64,000 nucleotides of DNA from Theristus sp. LFF4_11. Its lineage: Eukaryota > Nematoda > Chromadorea > Monhysterida > Xyalidae. The notes under the pieces were generated by a model that ran no database searches, was not told the DNA's origin, and saw nothing but the letters and a program-made list of their open reading frames with translations. The stretch is taken from NCBI GenBank assembly GCA_030248135.1, contig JASANC010003315.1:1-64000 (forward strand). The letters are read 5' to 3'. The translations under genes were made by a program, and so were the position numbers. This document shows, one piece after another, positions 34,310 through 45,384 of the stretch (its first letter is position 1; the number at the start of each line of letters is the position of its first letter).

Positions 34310-34473
34310 GATGTTTTTAACCAGGGCTAACCCAGAGAAGCGTACAGAACGCCATTGAGTAGGGCGCCCATCGAGTTTTCTCTGTCATTAAGTGCCTTTA
34401 CACCCCTCGGCGGGGCACGATCCCCCGAGCGCACAGACTGTAGTCTAACGCACTACCACCAGGCCACGAGGGT
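34310..34473 (-). mobile_element. tRNA-derived SINE-like element
   Basis: Read on the minus strand, the head starts ACCCTCGTGGCCTGGTGGTA, which fits an RNA polymerase III A box (TGGCCTGGTGGTAGTGCG). A B-box-like GGATCGTGCCC sits in a CGGGG/CCCCG stem, and CGAGGG closes against the 5' CCCTCG as an acceptor stem. The anticodon arm is degenerate (AGACTACAGTCT leaves too small a loop), so it is not a working tRNA. A non-tRNA tail follows (GGCACTTAATGACAGAG through CTCTGGGTTAGCCCTGGTT). The tail alone recurs at 49779-49856, which supports a dispersed SINE family. Confidence 0.65.
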
Positions 34474-34895
34474 GACGTTTCAGGAACTTGCCACAAAAAT
34501 ATAAACACAGTCATACAATCACAACATCTGAACGCATACTATGCAATTACGGTAAAATAGTCTCTAATTTTTACAGTTTCAATCTAGAAACAATAACCGT
34601 TACGTTCTGTAAATGTTGAACAACAATATTTCACCGTCCTCGAGCCCTGGTTTCTAGTTTCAGACACGCTCCGCTTGCAACGGTAAGTGAACTTTCTGCA
34701 AAATAATTCAGGGATTTAGACTTAGGCACGGAATACTTCATTCTTATCGAATATTTTAAAATGTGACGGTGGATCGACGGCTTAAATAGTAAAGTTGAAG
34801 CTCATGATTCGACCCTCTGAAGATCTGGGCAGAAATGACGAATTTTTCCTGAAAAACGACAAACTCTTTAAAATATTTTGAATGTCACTCACAAA

Positions 34896-35668
34896 CTACA
34901 AATCTGACCAGAGTTCCTGTGGTCCGAACCTCTCGACGGCGGCCTCCTCCGCCCGCCACGATTCCGATGTGGCTGAAATAATGCCAAAACAACGGTCAAT
35001 TTGGCAAAAAATACAGGTTCCACGAACGTATTTTTGCACCATGGCTAGCTGTTTTTATCGCCCAATAATTACCGACGCTAGTAAAGTCGCTGCCAAACTC
35101 GCTGGTAAAATGCGGTTGTTTTGTTTCATAGCATGTTACCCCGATTTTAAAAAGCTAGGTTGCATTAGCATCAAGTTTAGCAAGATAGCAAGATACGGTT
35201 TCTCAGTGTAATCTAATAATAAACAGTGAGTTTATTATCACTGTTTCTGGAAAGAAGAGTTGAGTGGCGTGTGTCGCATCACCAGTGAACGATATGTATC
35301 ACCCGTCAGTAAACAGTGTGTCCACTTTTCACATGCACGCCATAGAGTTGTGGTGGCGCTGGCGAATCGGAATTTTGTACTTTGCAATGTGGGCGTTTCG
35401 GAATGCGAGTTTGCTTGCAGTGTCGAAATGAAATCATTAGACCAAAAAAATCGGCTGCGATATTGAATGCGGTACCGACCGGCTGCGGATGCCGTCCCAG
35501 CGGGCGTCCATGTCCGTCGACGGGACTTCTGGCGACGTGCGGTTCCTCCGGCTGAAACCCGCGCTGTGACCGCTCCGGTCTGATGTCCTCCGGTGCGGTC
35601 AGCCGCTTGCCCGTCCTCCAGTCGACCGCCTCATCCTCGTCGTCCCATTCCATTTCGACGTCAGGCAT
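34896..35668 (-). CDS. Small acidic-start protein, unidentified
   Basis: Two exons join in phase to 89 aa: 35476-35668 and 34896-34972. The first starts MPDVEMEWDDEDEAVDWRTG, is acidic at the start, then Arg/Pro-rich (RPERSQRGFQPEEPHV). The second gives SESWRAEEAAVERFGPQELW and stops TAG. The join uses GGTCG|gtaccg and ttatttcag|CC. The first exon could be internal to a longer gene, since no independent evidence fixes the ATG. It lies about 0.8 kb downstream of the astacin stop on the same strand. I recognise no domain. Confidence 0.45.
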
Positions 35669-36462
35669 ATTCTTTATATTTTTGCAGATGGTTGGGAAAG
35701 AAAGATCGATTAGGGTATCATATCATGTGCAGTCGATCTGGATATACGTACAACTATAGCAAAAATTTCTGCAAAAAACCGATGTTTTTCTGCAAAAAAA
35801 CCCAGAAAGTTGTTGCAAGCGCTGATTAACTTTGCGAACGCGTGTTGTTGCGTAGCAGCCCCACAGCTGCATGCGCCTTGCGAATGCGTACAAAATCGCA
35901 TAGCTACGTATCATTCACTGTTGGGGGCGCTAATGAAACAACGCGAACGCGTTTTGCAGTGTTTAATAGCCGCGGGTGCTTAAAAAACACTTCATGAATG
36001 CCGCTTAATTGGTTGGTTGCCCACACGTGCATTCTGTGCAGGTAACTGCTGTGAAGGCGGAGATTGCCTACGCAGAAGGCTTGTATCATCTGCAGGTTAG
36101 GGCAACTAACCAATCAGCTAGTTGCATGTCTTATACAGATGGACTGCATGTGCAACACGTCTACGACGTTTTTTCTCATGAATGGGTGTAAAAGCAACAG
36201 TTTCTTTTTCGAGCCACACAGTGGCAAACTGCATGTTGTTCTTCTGCATTGGTTTTGTGATCATTTAGGGAACGAACGAACATTTTTCTGTGATATAAAC
36301 TATACACTGAACCAAAGCACCAGATGCGACGGACAACGGATGCACCATGAACGAGACGGGAGTAATTCACGGTTTTGCATTTTTATCTCTCCGTTGTTTA
36401 CGTCCACGGTTGTGGGTGCTGCCCGTCCTCCACCCCCGTCCATCAACGAGAGAAGATTATAG
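35669..36462. other. Gap between the small gene and the astacin
   Basis: Contains a degenerate two-armed family P MITE (36008-36140: TTGGTTGGTTGCCCACACGTG and CAACTAACCAATCAGCTAGTTG). No exon seen. Confidence 0.5.
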
Positions 36463-39400
36463 TCAACCAACGAGAAGTTCAACGCAGTTTCTTGAGTGTG
36501 TGGCCATTGGCAACTGAACTGAGCACACACAGTCGCCAACAACCTGTAGCTCGTTGAGGCCACCGGAACCGGCGGCGTCGAATCGTAGCCGTTGCACCAG
36601 CGAGCATGGAACGCGCACACGGCCGGTGCAGCGCGCCTCCTGAACGACGATGACGCTGGCGCCGCCCGAGCCGGGCCGTTCGCACGCTCGCGACGCGCAA
36701 CTCGTCACTTCGCGGCTCTCGGTTCTGCATTTCTTCACTATAATCTATTTTTATCAAGAGTTATGTTTGCAAAGCCCCCACGCCCCCCCCCCACCCCACC
36801 CCTTTTTTGATGACGTATGGGAAGAGCAATCCGGTCCTGAACTCTAGCAAAAGGTTTCAGCTTTCTCGCATTTTTTTGATCATGAATGAGACTAAACCGG
36901 TAAGAAATACACGTACGCAAGAAACTAATAGTGACCCGGGATTAGGTGGACTTAAAAGTGGGGATGATTCCGCATCGGGAACAAGGGAGTAAGCTTGGAA
37001 CGGAAGCAGGAGCATCGGAATGAGACCGAGAGAAAAGGTATGTAAAGTGTGAAGTAATGGACCATTTCATTTTCGTTCTTCGTCTCTTCAGTTTGTAACC
37101 GATTGCGTTGCTTTCGCTTGTTTGTTCTACATACCCGCAATCATGCCCGTTGCATCTGCGAATGCGCTGCTTCTTCCCGCAACGACCGCACGTCGCTGAG
37201 CAACCGCTCCATGCCGACCAACTGCCCCACTGTGACTGCACAAAAAACTTGACGGTTCATTTCTTTCGCATGTGAATACCAAAACCAATCGCAACGTTGC
37301 GCACAACGGACGCAAACAAAACACGCACGCGCAGCCAGACGCGACCGTAAAACTGAACGGTCTTCTGGAATATTGCGACTTTTGAAAATAACCTGTGAAG
37401 CGAAACTGCGAATCACACGCAACTCGCAATGCCGTTCATCCCGTTGCATAAACACTAAATTACATGATGTGTAGCAAATAAGTTTAAAAAACTGAACCGT
37501 ACCGAGGGTCTATCGGTCGTCGTCGTCGTCCACCACGGAGTCGTCGACCTCGTCGTTGCCGGTGTCCATCTTGTGGTCGTCCGGCTCGTTGTTGTCGGCG
37601 TTGTGCCCGGCGGTGCTGTGCCATCTGTGCTGATTGATTTGTAGTAAGAAAGGGATCGTAGTAGCGAAAAAATGGCGTAATTTAGCATATATTCACTAGT
37701 TAGCCACAAATGGCGTGTTTGAATTTTCAACCAAGCCCGATACATACAAGATTTCTTCATGTCGTAATTCAAGGTTTCGCATACCCTGTATTCTGCAGAA
37801 CAAACATGTACGTAGCATGAGTTGCACACTGCAAAAATACAAGCGTATGTAGTTCAATCAAAAAAACACCCATTAGCCCACAATATCTGTATCGTCCCGA
37901 GAAGCCGCGCCAATTGCTGGACACACGCGCCGACGTGCGATGCAACACCAGCATCGCGTTCGTGTCGGCGTAAATGGTGGACGGCTTCGTGCAGCATAAC
38001 CTGTGCAATGCGTGTGACAGGTGTTGTGGTGGGACGTGCGGCGCTTGCTGCGCACATAGGCATGCTGCGCAGATTTGCGGTGATTTGCCGGCGTGTCTTC
38101 CGCAATGCTGGCGGCAAGCGCACCACGCTACGCTCAACGTGCCACACCATCGCGCACGGGTATGGTGCGGCTGTGAACATCATAAAGAGCACAGCCGCAC
38201 GACATGTGGGAGCCGCAACACATTGCCGACGCTTGCGATACAGGGTGCTGGTTGCCGCGCCGTGTTGCGGGAGCCACACCACAACAGAGCACCACGTGCT
38301 CCACAACAACGTCGCACCGCACGGGTATGATACAGACACACATAAGCAAGCGTGAGCCTAAGCCTAAGCCTAAGCCTAAGCCTAAGCCTAAGCCTAAGCC
38401 TAAGCCTAAGCCTAAGCCTAAGCCAAGGCTAACACGATGAAAGAGCGGAACGCATTGCAGCGTCCAAACATAAAACCGTGACTACACGCGATTCACCTGG
38501 CGCCAGCCGCCTCAAACGAGCGCTCCTTTTTCACCTCGACATAATTCGCGCACGTGTCCTGGCATGGGTAGTTCAGTTCGGTGAACTCAAGCATCACACG
38601 AGTGCCGGGAGGGCTCTGCAGCGTGCAAGTGGTTCGTGAAAGATTTTTTTAACAAAAAACGTTGCCGGTGTTTCACCTCAATTTTCCAGTTGCACTCCTG
38701 GTTCGTGCGCAGTGATGGGGCTCGGATGTCTTGCCACGAGGTCGTCGCCTGCAGTTCGCCGCCGCAACCGGAGCCTTTCAGCGTAAAAGAATCGTTAATT
38801 TATCGTATTTTTGAACCAGAAGTACCGCTAAAAACAATCTTCAGTTCAACTTGAAATTATCATAAGTTCGCAAAAAAAAATAAAAGATGGTCAAATTCAG
38901 TGTGTTGCTTACTCACTTGACGACTGCACGGAATCGCAGTGGCTGCCTCCGAGACCTTCAGGGCAGCGACATTTTGAGCAGGAATTCGGATCCGTGTAGC
39001 CGCCGTTCTTGCACGACAGTCGACGGCTGCAGCTGTCTGTGAACGGTTGTCATTCCAGAAAGCGTACGTAACTGGCTTTTGTTGGACTTTTTAGAACGGA
39101 TGGTCAACCAAGGAACATTGATTTTTACACCCTAAATACAACGGGTGGATGTGACCTAGTCATGTTTTTCCAATGTAAAGCGCGCCAGCGCTCCGTGGCC
39201 ACAACGGTGTGTGGTGGACAATTTCTTGTTCATCCATTGTTCTGTTTCGGCGCAGTTATCAAACATTTCCACGTTTCAGCTTCACGAATATACCAAGAAG
39301 ATATCGTTCGAATCAACATTTGCTCATGGGCACAACACTGAATGCAAACTCGACTCACTGCTGCAGTACATGTTGTTCACTTGTTTAACGTCAATGAATG

Positions 39401-39758
39401 ATGGGCCTTCGCGTTGGCCGATCGTGTTTTTGTACAAACTGTCCTTGGTGTCCAACGTGCGAAGATTCCAGTTGCGTGTGAACGCCTGAAAAAAGCGATG
39501 TAGCAGCGAAACCAATTAATTGGACATGTCACCGCGTCCAAAACACAGCAATTTTTTTGAAAAACAACCAGTGCACAGTTTTATAACCTTCGGTCCGTAG
39601 TGCATGACGCTGCCGAGGTCGTATGCGCCATCCATCGCATCGATTTGACTCCAGCTGCGTCGCTCAAATTGACCTGTGATTTACAAAAACCGTGCTATTC
39701 TACCCTAAAAGGGGATTGATTGATTGGTTGAATGATTGATTGATTGATTGATTGAATG

Positions 39759-39802
<44 letters not shown>

Positions 39803-42014
39803 CATTTTTACCGGCCGCCCCGCTGAGCATGTTTGTGTTGAGTATGCTGATGTACTGATCGCGGTCGGGGCGTGACTGCTCGTGCCAGAAGCCGAGCGCA
39901 TGACCGATCTCATGAGCGACAATGCCGATCTGCGATGACGAAAAAAATATGCAACGCAAAAACGCCGCTATGGCGCATATCGAACAACTCCGTTGTTTTT
40001 ATGGGAACAAAATTGCTTTCGCAAAAAGTTTCTGTAGCTTACCAATTCGCATCGATTACCAATCGAGACCACTTGTGAGCCGCCCGTACGACCAACGTTT
40101 GAGTAGCATCTGAAAAAAAGCGCGAGTGACCACCAAAACTCTGCTTCGAGCACTGCCATTCGCATCTCATCAAAAGAAGAAGACACAGAATTTATCAGTT
40201 TTTGCTTGAACAACGCGATCATACCCACTGCCTCGCATGAACACGATCTTGTCTCTGCCTCCGCCGTTTTCGGAGAACCGCAAACAGGTGCTGCGCTCCC
40301 ACAAGCGAATGCCCTCGCGGATGTCGTTTTGCCAATTCGCTGGAAAAGAAACGCGAAGAAAGCTCGAAATGGAATGATGAAATGACGAGCAAGCGTAACG
40401 ACGAAACATAAATTTTGTGACTTGTATTCAACTCATCTGGCACTTAGCGGCAGGTTATTTCACGAGCTTTAATTTAAAAGATACTGCTAAAAGTGGAGGT
40501 CATTGAGGGCGCTGAATACAATTTTGAGTTACCTTCACCGTACTATCATTTTATAAAGAAAGAAAAAACAAGTGTATTCCTTCAGTTCAACACAAAAAAA
40601 AACAGCAAGGTATACGCTCATTCTGTCTCTGTGTAGCGTCGATCGATTAAACGGAACGCAAAGCTGAACGAAGCCGGGGCGGGGCGTCCGTAAGAAAAAC
40701 AGATCTGGACGTCACCGAAAGAAAACAACACAAACTAGCAGCAAAACAAACAGTCAGTGATTCCGAATCGATATGGAATTGTGGTCGACGGCCAACGATT
40801 GGATTTCGACGACGTCACTTTGCGCCTCCGACGGCCGCCGGTGCGCTCGAACTCCGACAACAGTTGACCTGCCTGTGAGCGAACAGCACGAACTCACAGG
40901 ACTCGCACTTATGAGACCTTTTTATTTTTAAACAGTTCCCTTTTCAAAACATTCGCCATTCAGATTCGCGCATGTAATTTTCGTCGACTTCATCTTTGGG
41001 CGCAATTCTACGGTGCCGATTTCGCGAATCATTTATGCGTTTTTCGTGCAAATTTTATTATGTAACAGTGATATTGAGCAAAACAGGTCTACCAAACCGC
41101 GGCGCAGTGTGAAACTCAAAAAGAGTTTTGGTTGACTGCATGTGCGTATCATGTTGACTTATTTTTGGTGCCCATAAAACAAGACAACATTTCTCGCGAC
41201 CTGTTCGACCGTGAGCAGCATGTCATTCTCGAACAGTTGCGTCAGAATCCTCCGATTAGCAGTCATCTCCGTCCCGTCGTTGAACTCTGCCGGCAGCGGC
41301 TCGCTGTGCACCTCGCCATCTGCCTGAAGAAGCCGAGGTGAAATGAAAGCCGCTTCAACATTTTTGCCCAAGAGGTCGGGTCAGGAATTGGTCTAGTAAT
41401 TAGTGGATTACTATGTTTTGTTGACACATTCTTTTGAGTCCTTAAATTACACAGTTAATTTGCACTACACTACAATACACAACTTTAAAGTTACCAATAT
41501 TCGCAGATGTTGTCCGTTTCTGGAGGCCGCTTTCTCGTAAAACCGCGCGAGAATGCTTTTCACCTGGCCGTAGCTGCCTCGATGGAACGCATCGTTGCCG
41601 CTGTGCTCCACTTCATCGTTCAGCTGAGAATTGAAACCTTGGAAATGGTTTGCTCAGAGAAGGTATATTTCACTGGAAAATGTAGACCGAGGAGGAGAAA
41701 TGTTCACAAATTTGAGCGAAAAAACAATTGACATTTTTGTTTGTGCAGGTTGTTTCAGAGATCTGAAACAAATTTTTGCTGATTTGATTAGAATGAGAGC
41801 AAACCTTAATCTGCTGGTTGTCGCCACCGTTGCCTGAGTTTGATCTGCCCCGATTGTCCGCTAGCCCACCAAACACACTCGACAGCCTGCCCCCTGTCAA
41901 CTGATCAAGTGTGCTCAGCAACGACGGATCCCGTTGACACGAGCCCAGTGTGGCAAAATCACCGCTCAGAATGATCAGCACGAAAAAAGAGAACTTGGAG
42001 CTCGGCAAGACCAT
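36463..42014 (-). CDS. Astacin zinc metalloprotease with EGF, CUB and TSP1 (NAS-type)
   Basis: Sixteen exons join in phase to 678 aa: 41805-42014, 41495-41623, 41201-41323, 40752-40872, 40225-40339, 40043-40109, 39812-39929, 39588-39673, 39359-39485, 38917-39036, 38677-38774, 38497-38615, 37882-38000, 37503-37624, 37135-37235, 36463-36724. A signal peptide (1-26) precedes a prodomain ending in the furin-like site RRRRK (168-172). The catalytic domain starts [12 protein letters not shown]. Zinc motif [12 protein letters not shown] is at 261-272 and the Met-turn SVMHYG at 316-321. EGF-like (about 366-405), CUB (about 406-517), a Thr/Pro linker (518-558) and TSP1 (from 559, [17 protein letters not shown]) follow. 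This is the order of the nematode NAS subgroup that includes moulting and hatching proteases (family knowledge); the exact orthologue cannot be fixed. Intron 12 holds the telomeric repeat. Confidence 0.95.
38166..38201. repeat. Perfect 11-bp hairpin in GC-rich intron
   Basis: GTGCGGCTGTG and CACAGCCGCAC are exact complements separated by about 14 bases. They lie in a GC-rich block (38001-38350) next to the telomeric repeat. Confidence 0.75.
38355..38424. repeat. Interstitial telomeric repeat (GCCTAA)n
   Basis: About 11.5 uninterrupted copies of GCCTAA, the complement of the nematode telomere unit TTAGGC, in astacin intron 12. The Lys-Pro open frame on the plus strand is only the translation of this repeat. 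Confidence 0.97.
39715..39800. repeat. (TGAT)n microsatellite in astacin intron 7
   Basis: A long ATTG/TGAT run with a few interruptions (GGTTG, GAATGAATG), ending 12 bases from the donor of the catalytic-motif exon. Confidence 0.9.
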
Positions 42015-42885
42015 TTCTTGGTTCACTGATTGAAAGAAAAAATGGAGTTTTTTTCAGGAATATTGCAGTTGAAATCGGGGAAAAAAGAGAGAGAAGTTTT
42101 TGGCAAACATAAAACGTAATCAGTCACATAATGCGATAAATAAACAAATTCAAGGTCAATTAATTCGATTAAGATCAGATTGTCACGTATTTTTTGTTTG
42201 TCAAATTCTGTGGAATAAACATTTTGCCGAAACGTGCATGTGTATTTTTTATGCTTCCTGTGTCTATTACAGTTTTCAATCATGCAAGTTATCACAAACC
42301 TATTATAAAATGTTAAAAAACGGCGCAAAAATTTGTGCATCATTATTGAGCCAAGAGAAAACTACAATTTTGCCAAGCACATGCAACTTAAAAATTCTGT
42401 GTACAACAGTGAAAACCGCATTTTCAATGCTCGTTAACCAATTTCATTCTGAAGTTTCGTCATTGATGATGAGCAACAAGACAGGCGTCTGCAAAACTCT
42501 TCACCCAAACTTGACCTCACCCACGCTTGTTTGATTGAAAAAAACCCATAGTACAAAACGTCTTCCTTCCCGAGAAAAAAAACGATTTTTTTACAAATCG
42601 GTTTGCGATATTGCAACGAGTGTTGTTGCGTAAACGTGTAGCAGCAAACGTTCGAGTTCATGAATGAAATACATTTGATTTGTCACAGCTTGTTTCGTAA
42701 AAAAAAGAATGCGATTGTATGAGGCGTTTGGCTGAAATTTTAACATGAATTTTGTTTTCAATCATTCATTTTTAAATGATCGTAGTTTTAGTTGATTTGT
42801 GCACCCACGCTTGAAAAACAAGTTTTTTGCAAAGGTCAGTTTTCATTTCACGATCTCAGCAGCGCAATGAATAGAAAAACATTTA

Positions 42886-43770
42886 CCGTATTATTGTGGA
42901 TTTATTCAAACGTGTCCGGATTAACGTGGCGTCATTTTATTTAAAAACGCCCGTTTGTCAATGTGCAGGCACTAAAATTTCAGTTTGGTGTGACTGATTC
43001 GACATTCACCATTTGTTTACGAGAAGAAATCAGCTAAACGGATAGTCTGGTTTGCTGTGAACGACAAGCGCATGTTTTGCGGCACATGACGTCATTTCAG
43101 TGTGACACGTTTAAAAAAATAGGCCATACCTCTAATAAACCTGTTTATTTCTTCAGCGACTTCTAGGGGTGGGGGTTTATTTTTTTTGGGGGGGGGGCTT
43201 TATTTTTTTTTGGGGGGGGGGTTTATTTGGAAACCATTTTTAGGGGTGGGCAAAATGGCAAAAATACCTTCCATGGCAAGAAGGAAGTCGCAGAAACTTC
43301 TACTTTTCACAGAGATTTCCTTTTGTAACAGCCTTTTGTATTGAAATTACCACTAACTCATCCCTTTGGGGCCTTTGGTACAGCGTGGCCGAATAAATGA
43401 GGCAGTCCATCAAGGCGGGATTAGTCGCTGACTAGGAGTTGTCTTTTTCAAAAATGCCAACATAATTTCCAATCATGTGTGCAAAGGAGAAAGAATGAAC
43501 AGAATAATACGGATAATCCATTAGCTTAAAAAACGCGTCAAATTTGGCATACAATTTGGTTTCTGAACTTCTTTTTCTTTCATTCAAAATTTAGCACAAT
43601 TTCATCATTTTCACTGCAACCAGCCACTGAATTCGCTGGGTATGTGTTTCAAACAGGTTTCCAATAATCCCCCATGGGGGATTATTTTGGGGGGGGATTA
43701 TTTGGAAACTTGTCGAGGGGGTGGGGGTTTATTTTTTTTGGGGGGGGGGGGGTTAATAGAGGTAATACGG
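42886..43770. mobile_element. TA-flanked composite element with nested MITEs
   Basis: TA at 42884-42885 and 43771-43772 bracket inverted CCGTATTA ends. Near the left end, TATTGTGGATTTATTCAAAC and further sequence match the inverted copy at 49632-49774. A second inverted pair (TACCTCTAATAAACC at 43127 and GGTTAATAGAGGTA at 43751-43764) encloses G-rich blocks and a 3'-truncated copy of MITE family Q (43381-43600, after TA at 43379-43380). Confidence 0.6.
43381..43600 (+). mobile_element. MITE family Q, right-truncated copy
   Basis: From CAGCGTGGCCGAATAAATGA it follows 7421-7686 closely to TTTCATTCAAAATTT and then diverges. The right inverted end is absent. Confidence 0.75.
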
Positions 43771-43918
43771 TAGGTACATAGTGGACCAATGAGCTCAAAC
43801 CCATAACTCGACCAATCAATGTGAGACATTTTGCGGCGTGGTGACATTTTGAATTGGCTCACAGTACGTTTCTTCGAATAATGAATTTTAAAAAGGAGGG
43901 TGAGGGTTTGGACGGCAT

Positions 43919-43983
43919 TGCACAGAAAGCATGCCTCTCGTGACTACCAATCAGCTGATTGTCTTATAATTTAGAGTTTGACT
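43919..43983 (-). mobile_element. Half copy of palindromic MITE family P
   Basis: TGCACAGAAAGCATGCC, then ACCAATCAGCTGATTG and TTAGAGTTTGACTG match the right arm of the 909-1085 element. Confidence 0.65.
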
Positions 43984-44662
43984 GAACGCTATACTTTAGT
44001 GTGTCACATTGGTGTACGTCATGCCTTGCTGTTTGTGGTCCTTGTGGTCTAAAGTCTTGGTCTGTTGTGGTAATACTCAGTTGTGTACTGCGTGCCATCA
44101 ATGGACTCTTTGTGCCTCCGTTGTTTTTATTCGCCATTTTTCAACTATTCCATAGGAACACACAAACACATTGTACGGTTAAATTTTTATTGGAAGAATG
44201 AAAAGCAAAAATTGAAGCCAGTTTTTGAAGAAAAACTCGAGACATCACGCAAAAAGGTCCCAGTTGGTGGAGCTCTCGGACGAAGTCCGGCCGAACGAAA
44301 GGGTACGAAAGGCGGTGTATGCTGGTACGGCCTTAAAAGTGGTAACAAAACAGGCTGAGTGGTGTGCCACGCCTTTCAGTGGTAAGTGTGGCATACCGTT
44401 CAGCTTGTTTTTTACTATTTTTTCATGAACCTCGTTTAGGGCCTGTGTTAGGGTTTCACTTGCACACAAAGTTCGAACTTTTTTGCACTTCAAATTCGCG
44501 TTGTAGCATTGGGTCTCCCAGATGTGTACATCGTACATTTAACGGTTACAATAGGACTAGCCTCAAAGTTTTTAACAAAAAAGGAGCAGACAACAAAATA
44601 ATACGGTAAGATGAAACAATTGTATTTCACAGAAATAAAAACTAAATCACAATATAAGGATT

Positions 44663-45384
44663 GTGTGTCAACTTTGCCACTAAAAAGGGGCCGCATCTTT
44701 GCCACTGGTATTACTGCTGGTAATTGCGTCTGCATGTATGCAACTTTGCCACAAACAATGCACGTTACAAGATGCAGCCGCAACTTTGCCACTACAGGGT
44801 GTTTGTTGCTTTCACGCAATTCTGCTATTTCTGACAGCCGCATCAAAGAACACTGAAATAAACGGCTTTGTATTATTTTTTATTCGATTTACTTGTAGTC
44901 AGATGTTGTCATATTATGTAGCAAACAAATCAAATGATTCACTGATCATAACCAACAGTCACTGTCAGTGCCAGCCAAACTTACATCAGAAAAGCTTATG
45001 CAAATGGTCTTGACACGTTCATACATGACATGACTCCAATTAAGGTTGCAAAGCCTTAGGACACCCACTGAAGTTGTTTTGTTATTGCACAATTCACTTG
45101 TATTGGCAACCGACTTCTGTAGGTGACCTAAGGCTTCGCAAGCCTTTTATTAAGGAAAAAAGCACCCGAAACACACAGGATTAAAGTAGTTCTGAAATGA
45201 GAGTAGGTGGGAGTGGGACCTTCGTCCTATCTAGATATTTGACACTTCATTTCTTCTTACGAACAATTTCAGTGCTGTAAATTTCAACACCCTGTAGTGG
45301 CAAAGTTGCGTTTATTAGCAGTTATATACCAGTGGCAAAGATGCGGCCCCTTTCTAGTGGCAAAGTTGACCAAGTACCCAATAT
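44663..45384. repeat. Inverted-repeat pair with AACTTTGCCACTA motif
   Basis: The left arm (44663-44810) and right arm (45284-45384) share, inverted, AACTTTGCCACTA, GGGGCCGCATCTTTGCCACT and CAACTTTGCCACTACAGGGTG. The 13-mer recurs within each arm. Central sequence is single copy. This is probably a non-autonomous DNA element, though clean ends are not visible. Confidence 0.6.

Larger units (their letters stand above)
33702..34895. other. Intergenic, SINE and pentamer repeats
   Basis: Holds a segment shared with 45204-45264 (GGTGGGAGTGGGACC then CTTCATTTCTT, 33728-33799), a pentanucleotide array (34058-34123) and a tRNA-derived SINE-like element (34310-34473). No coding exon seen. Confidence 0.5.

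Noticed and set aside
34380..34473. Functional tRNA gene
   Set aside because: A and B box-like sequences are present, but the anticodon arm leaves too small a loop and the T loop is atypical; better explained as a SINE head.
38355..38424. True chromosome end
   Set aside because: The array is short, lies in the middle of an intact gene and has unique sequence on both sides.
38204..38440. Plus-strand ORF with a long Lys-Pro repeat
   Set aside because: It is the translation of the GCCTAA telomeric array inside an astacin intron.
39695..39959. Minus-strand ORFs with Asn-Gln-Ser-Ile repeats
   Set aside because: They are read-through of the catalytic-motif exon donor into the TGAT microsatellite; the protein ends at the gtaaaa donor.
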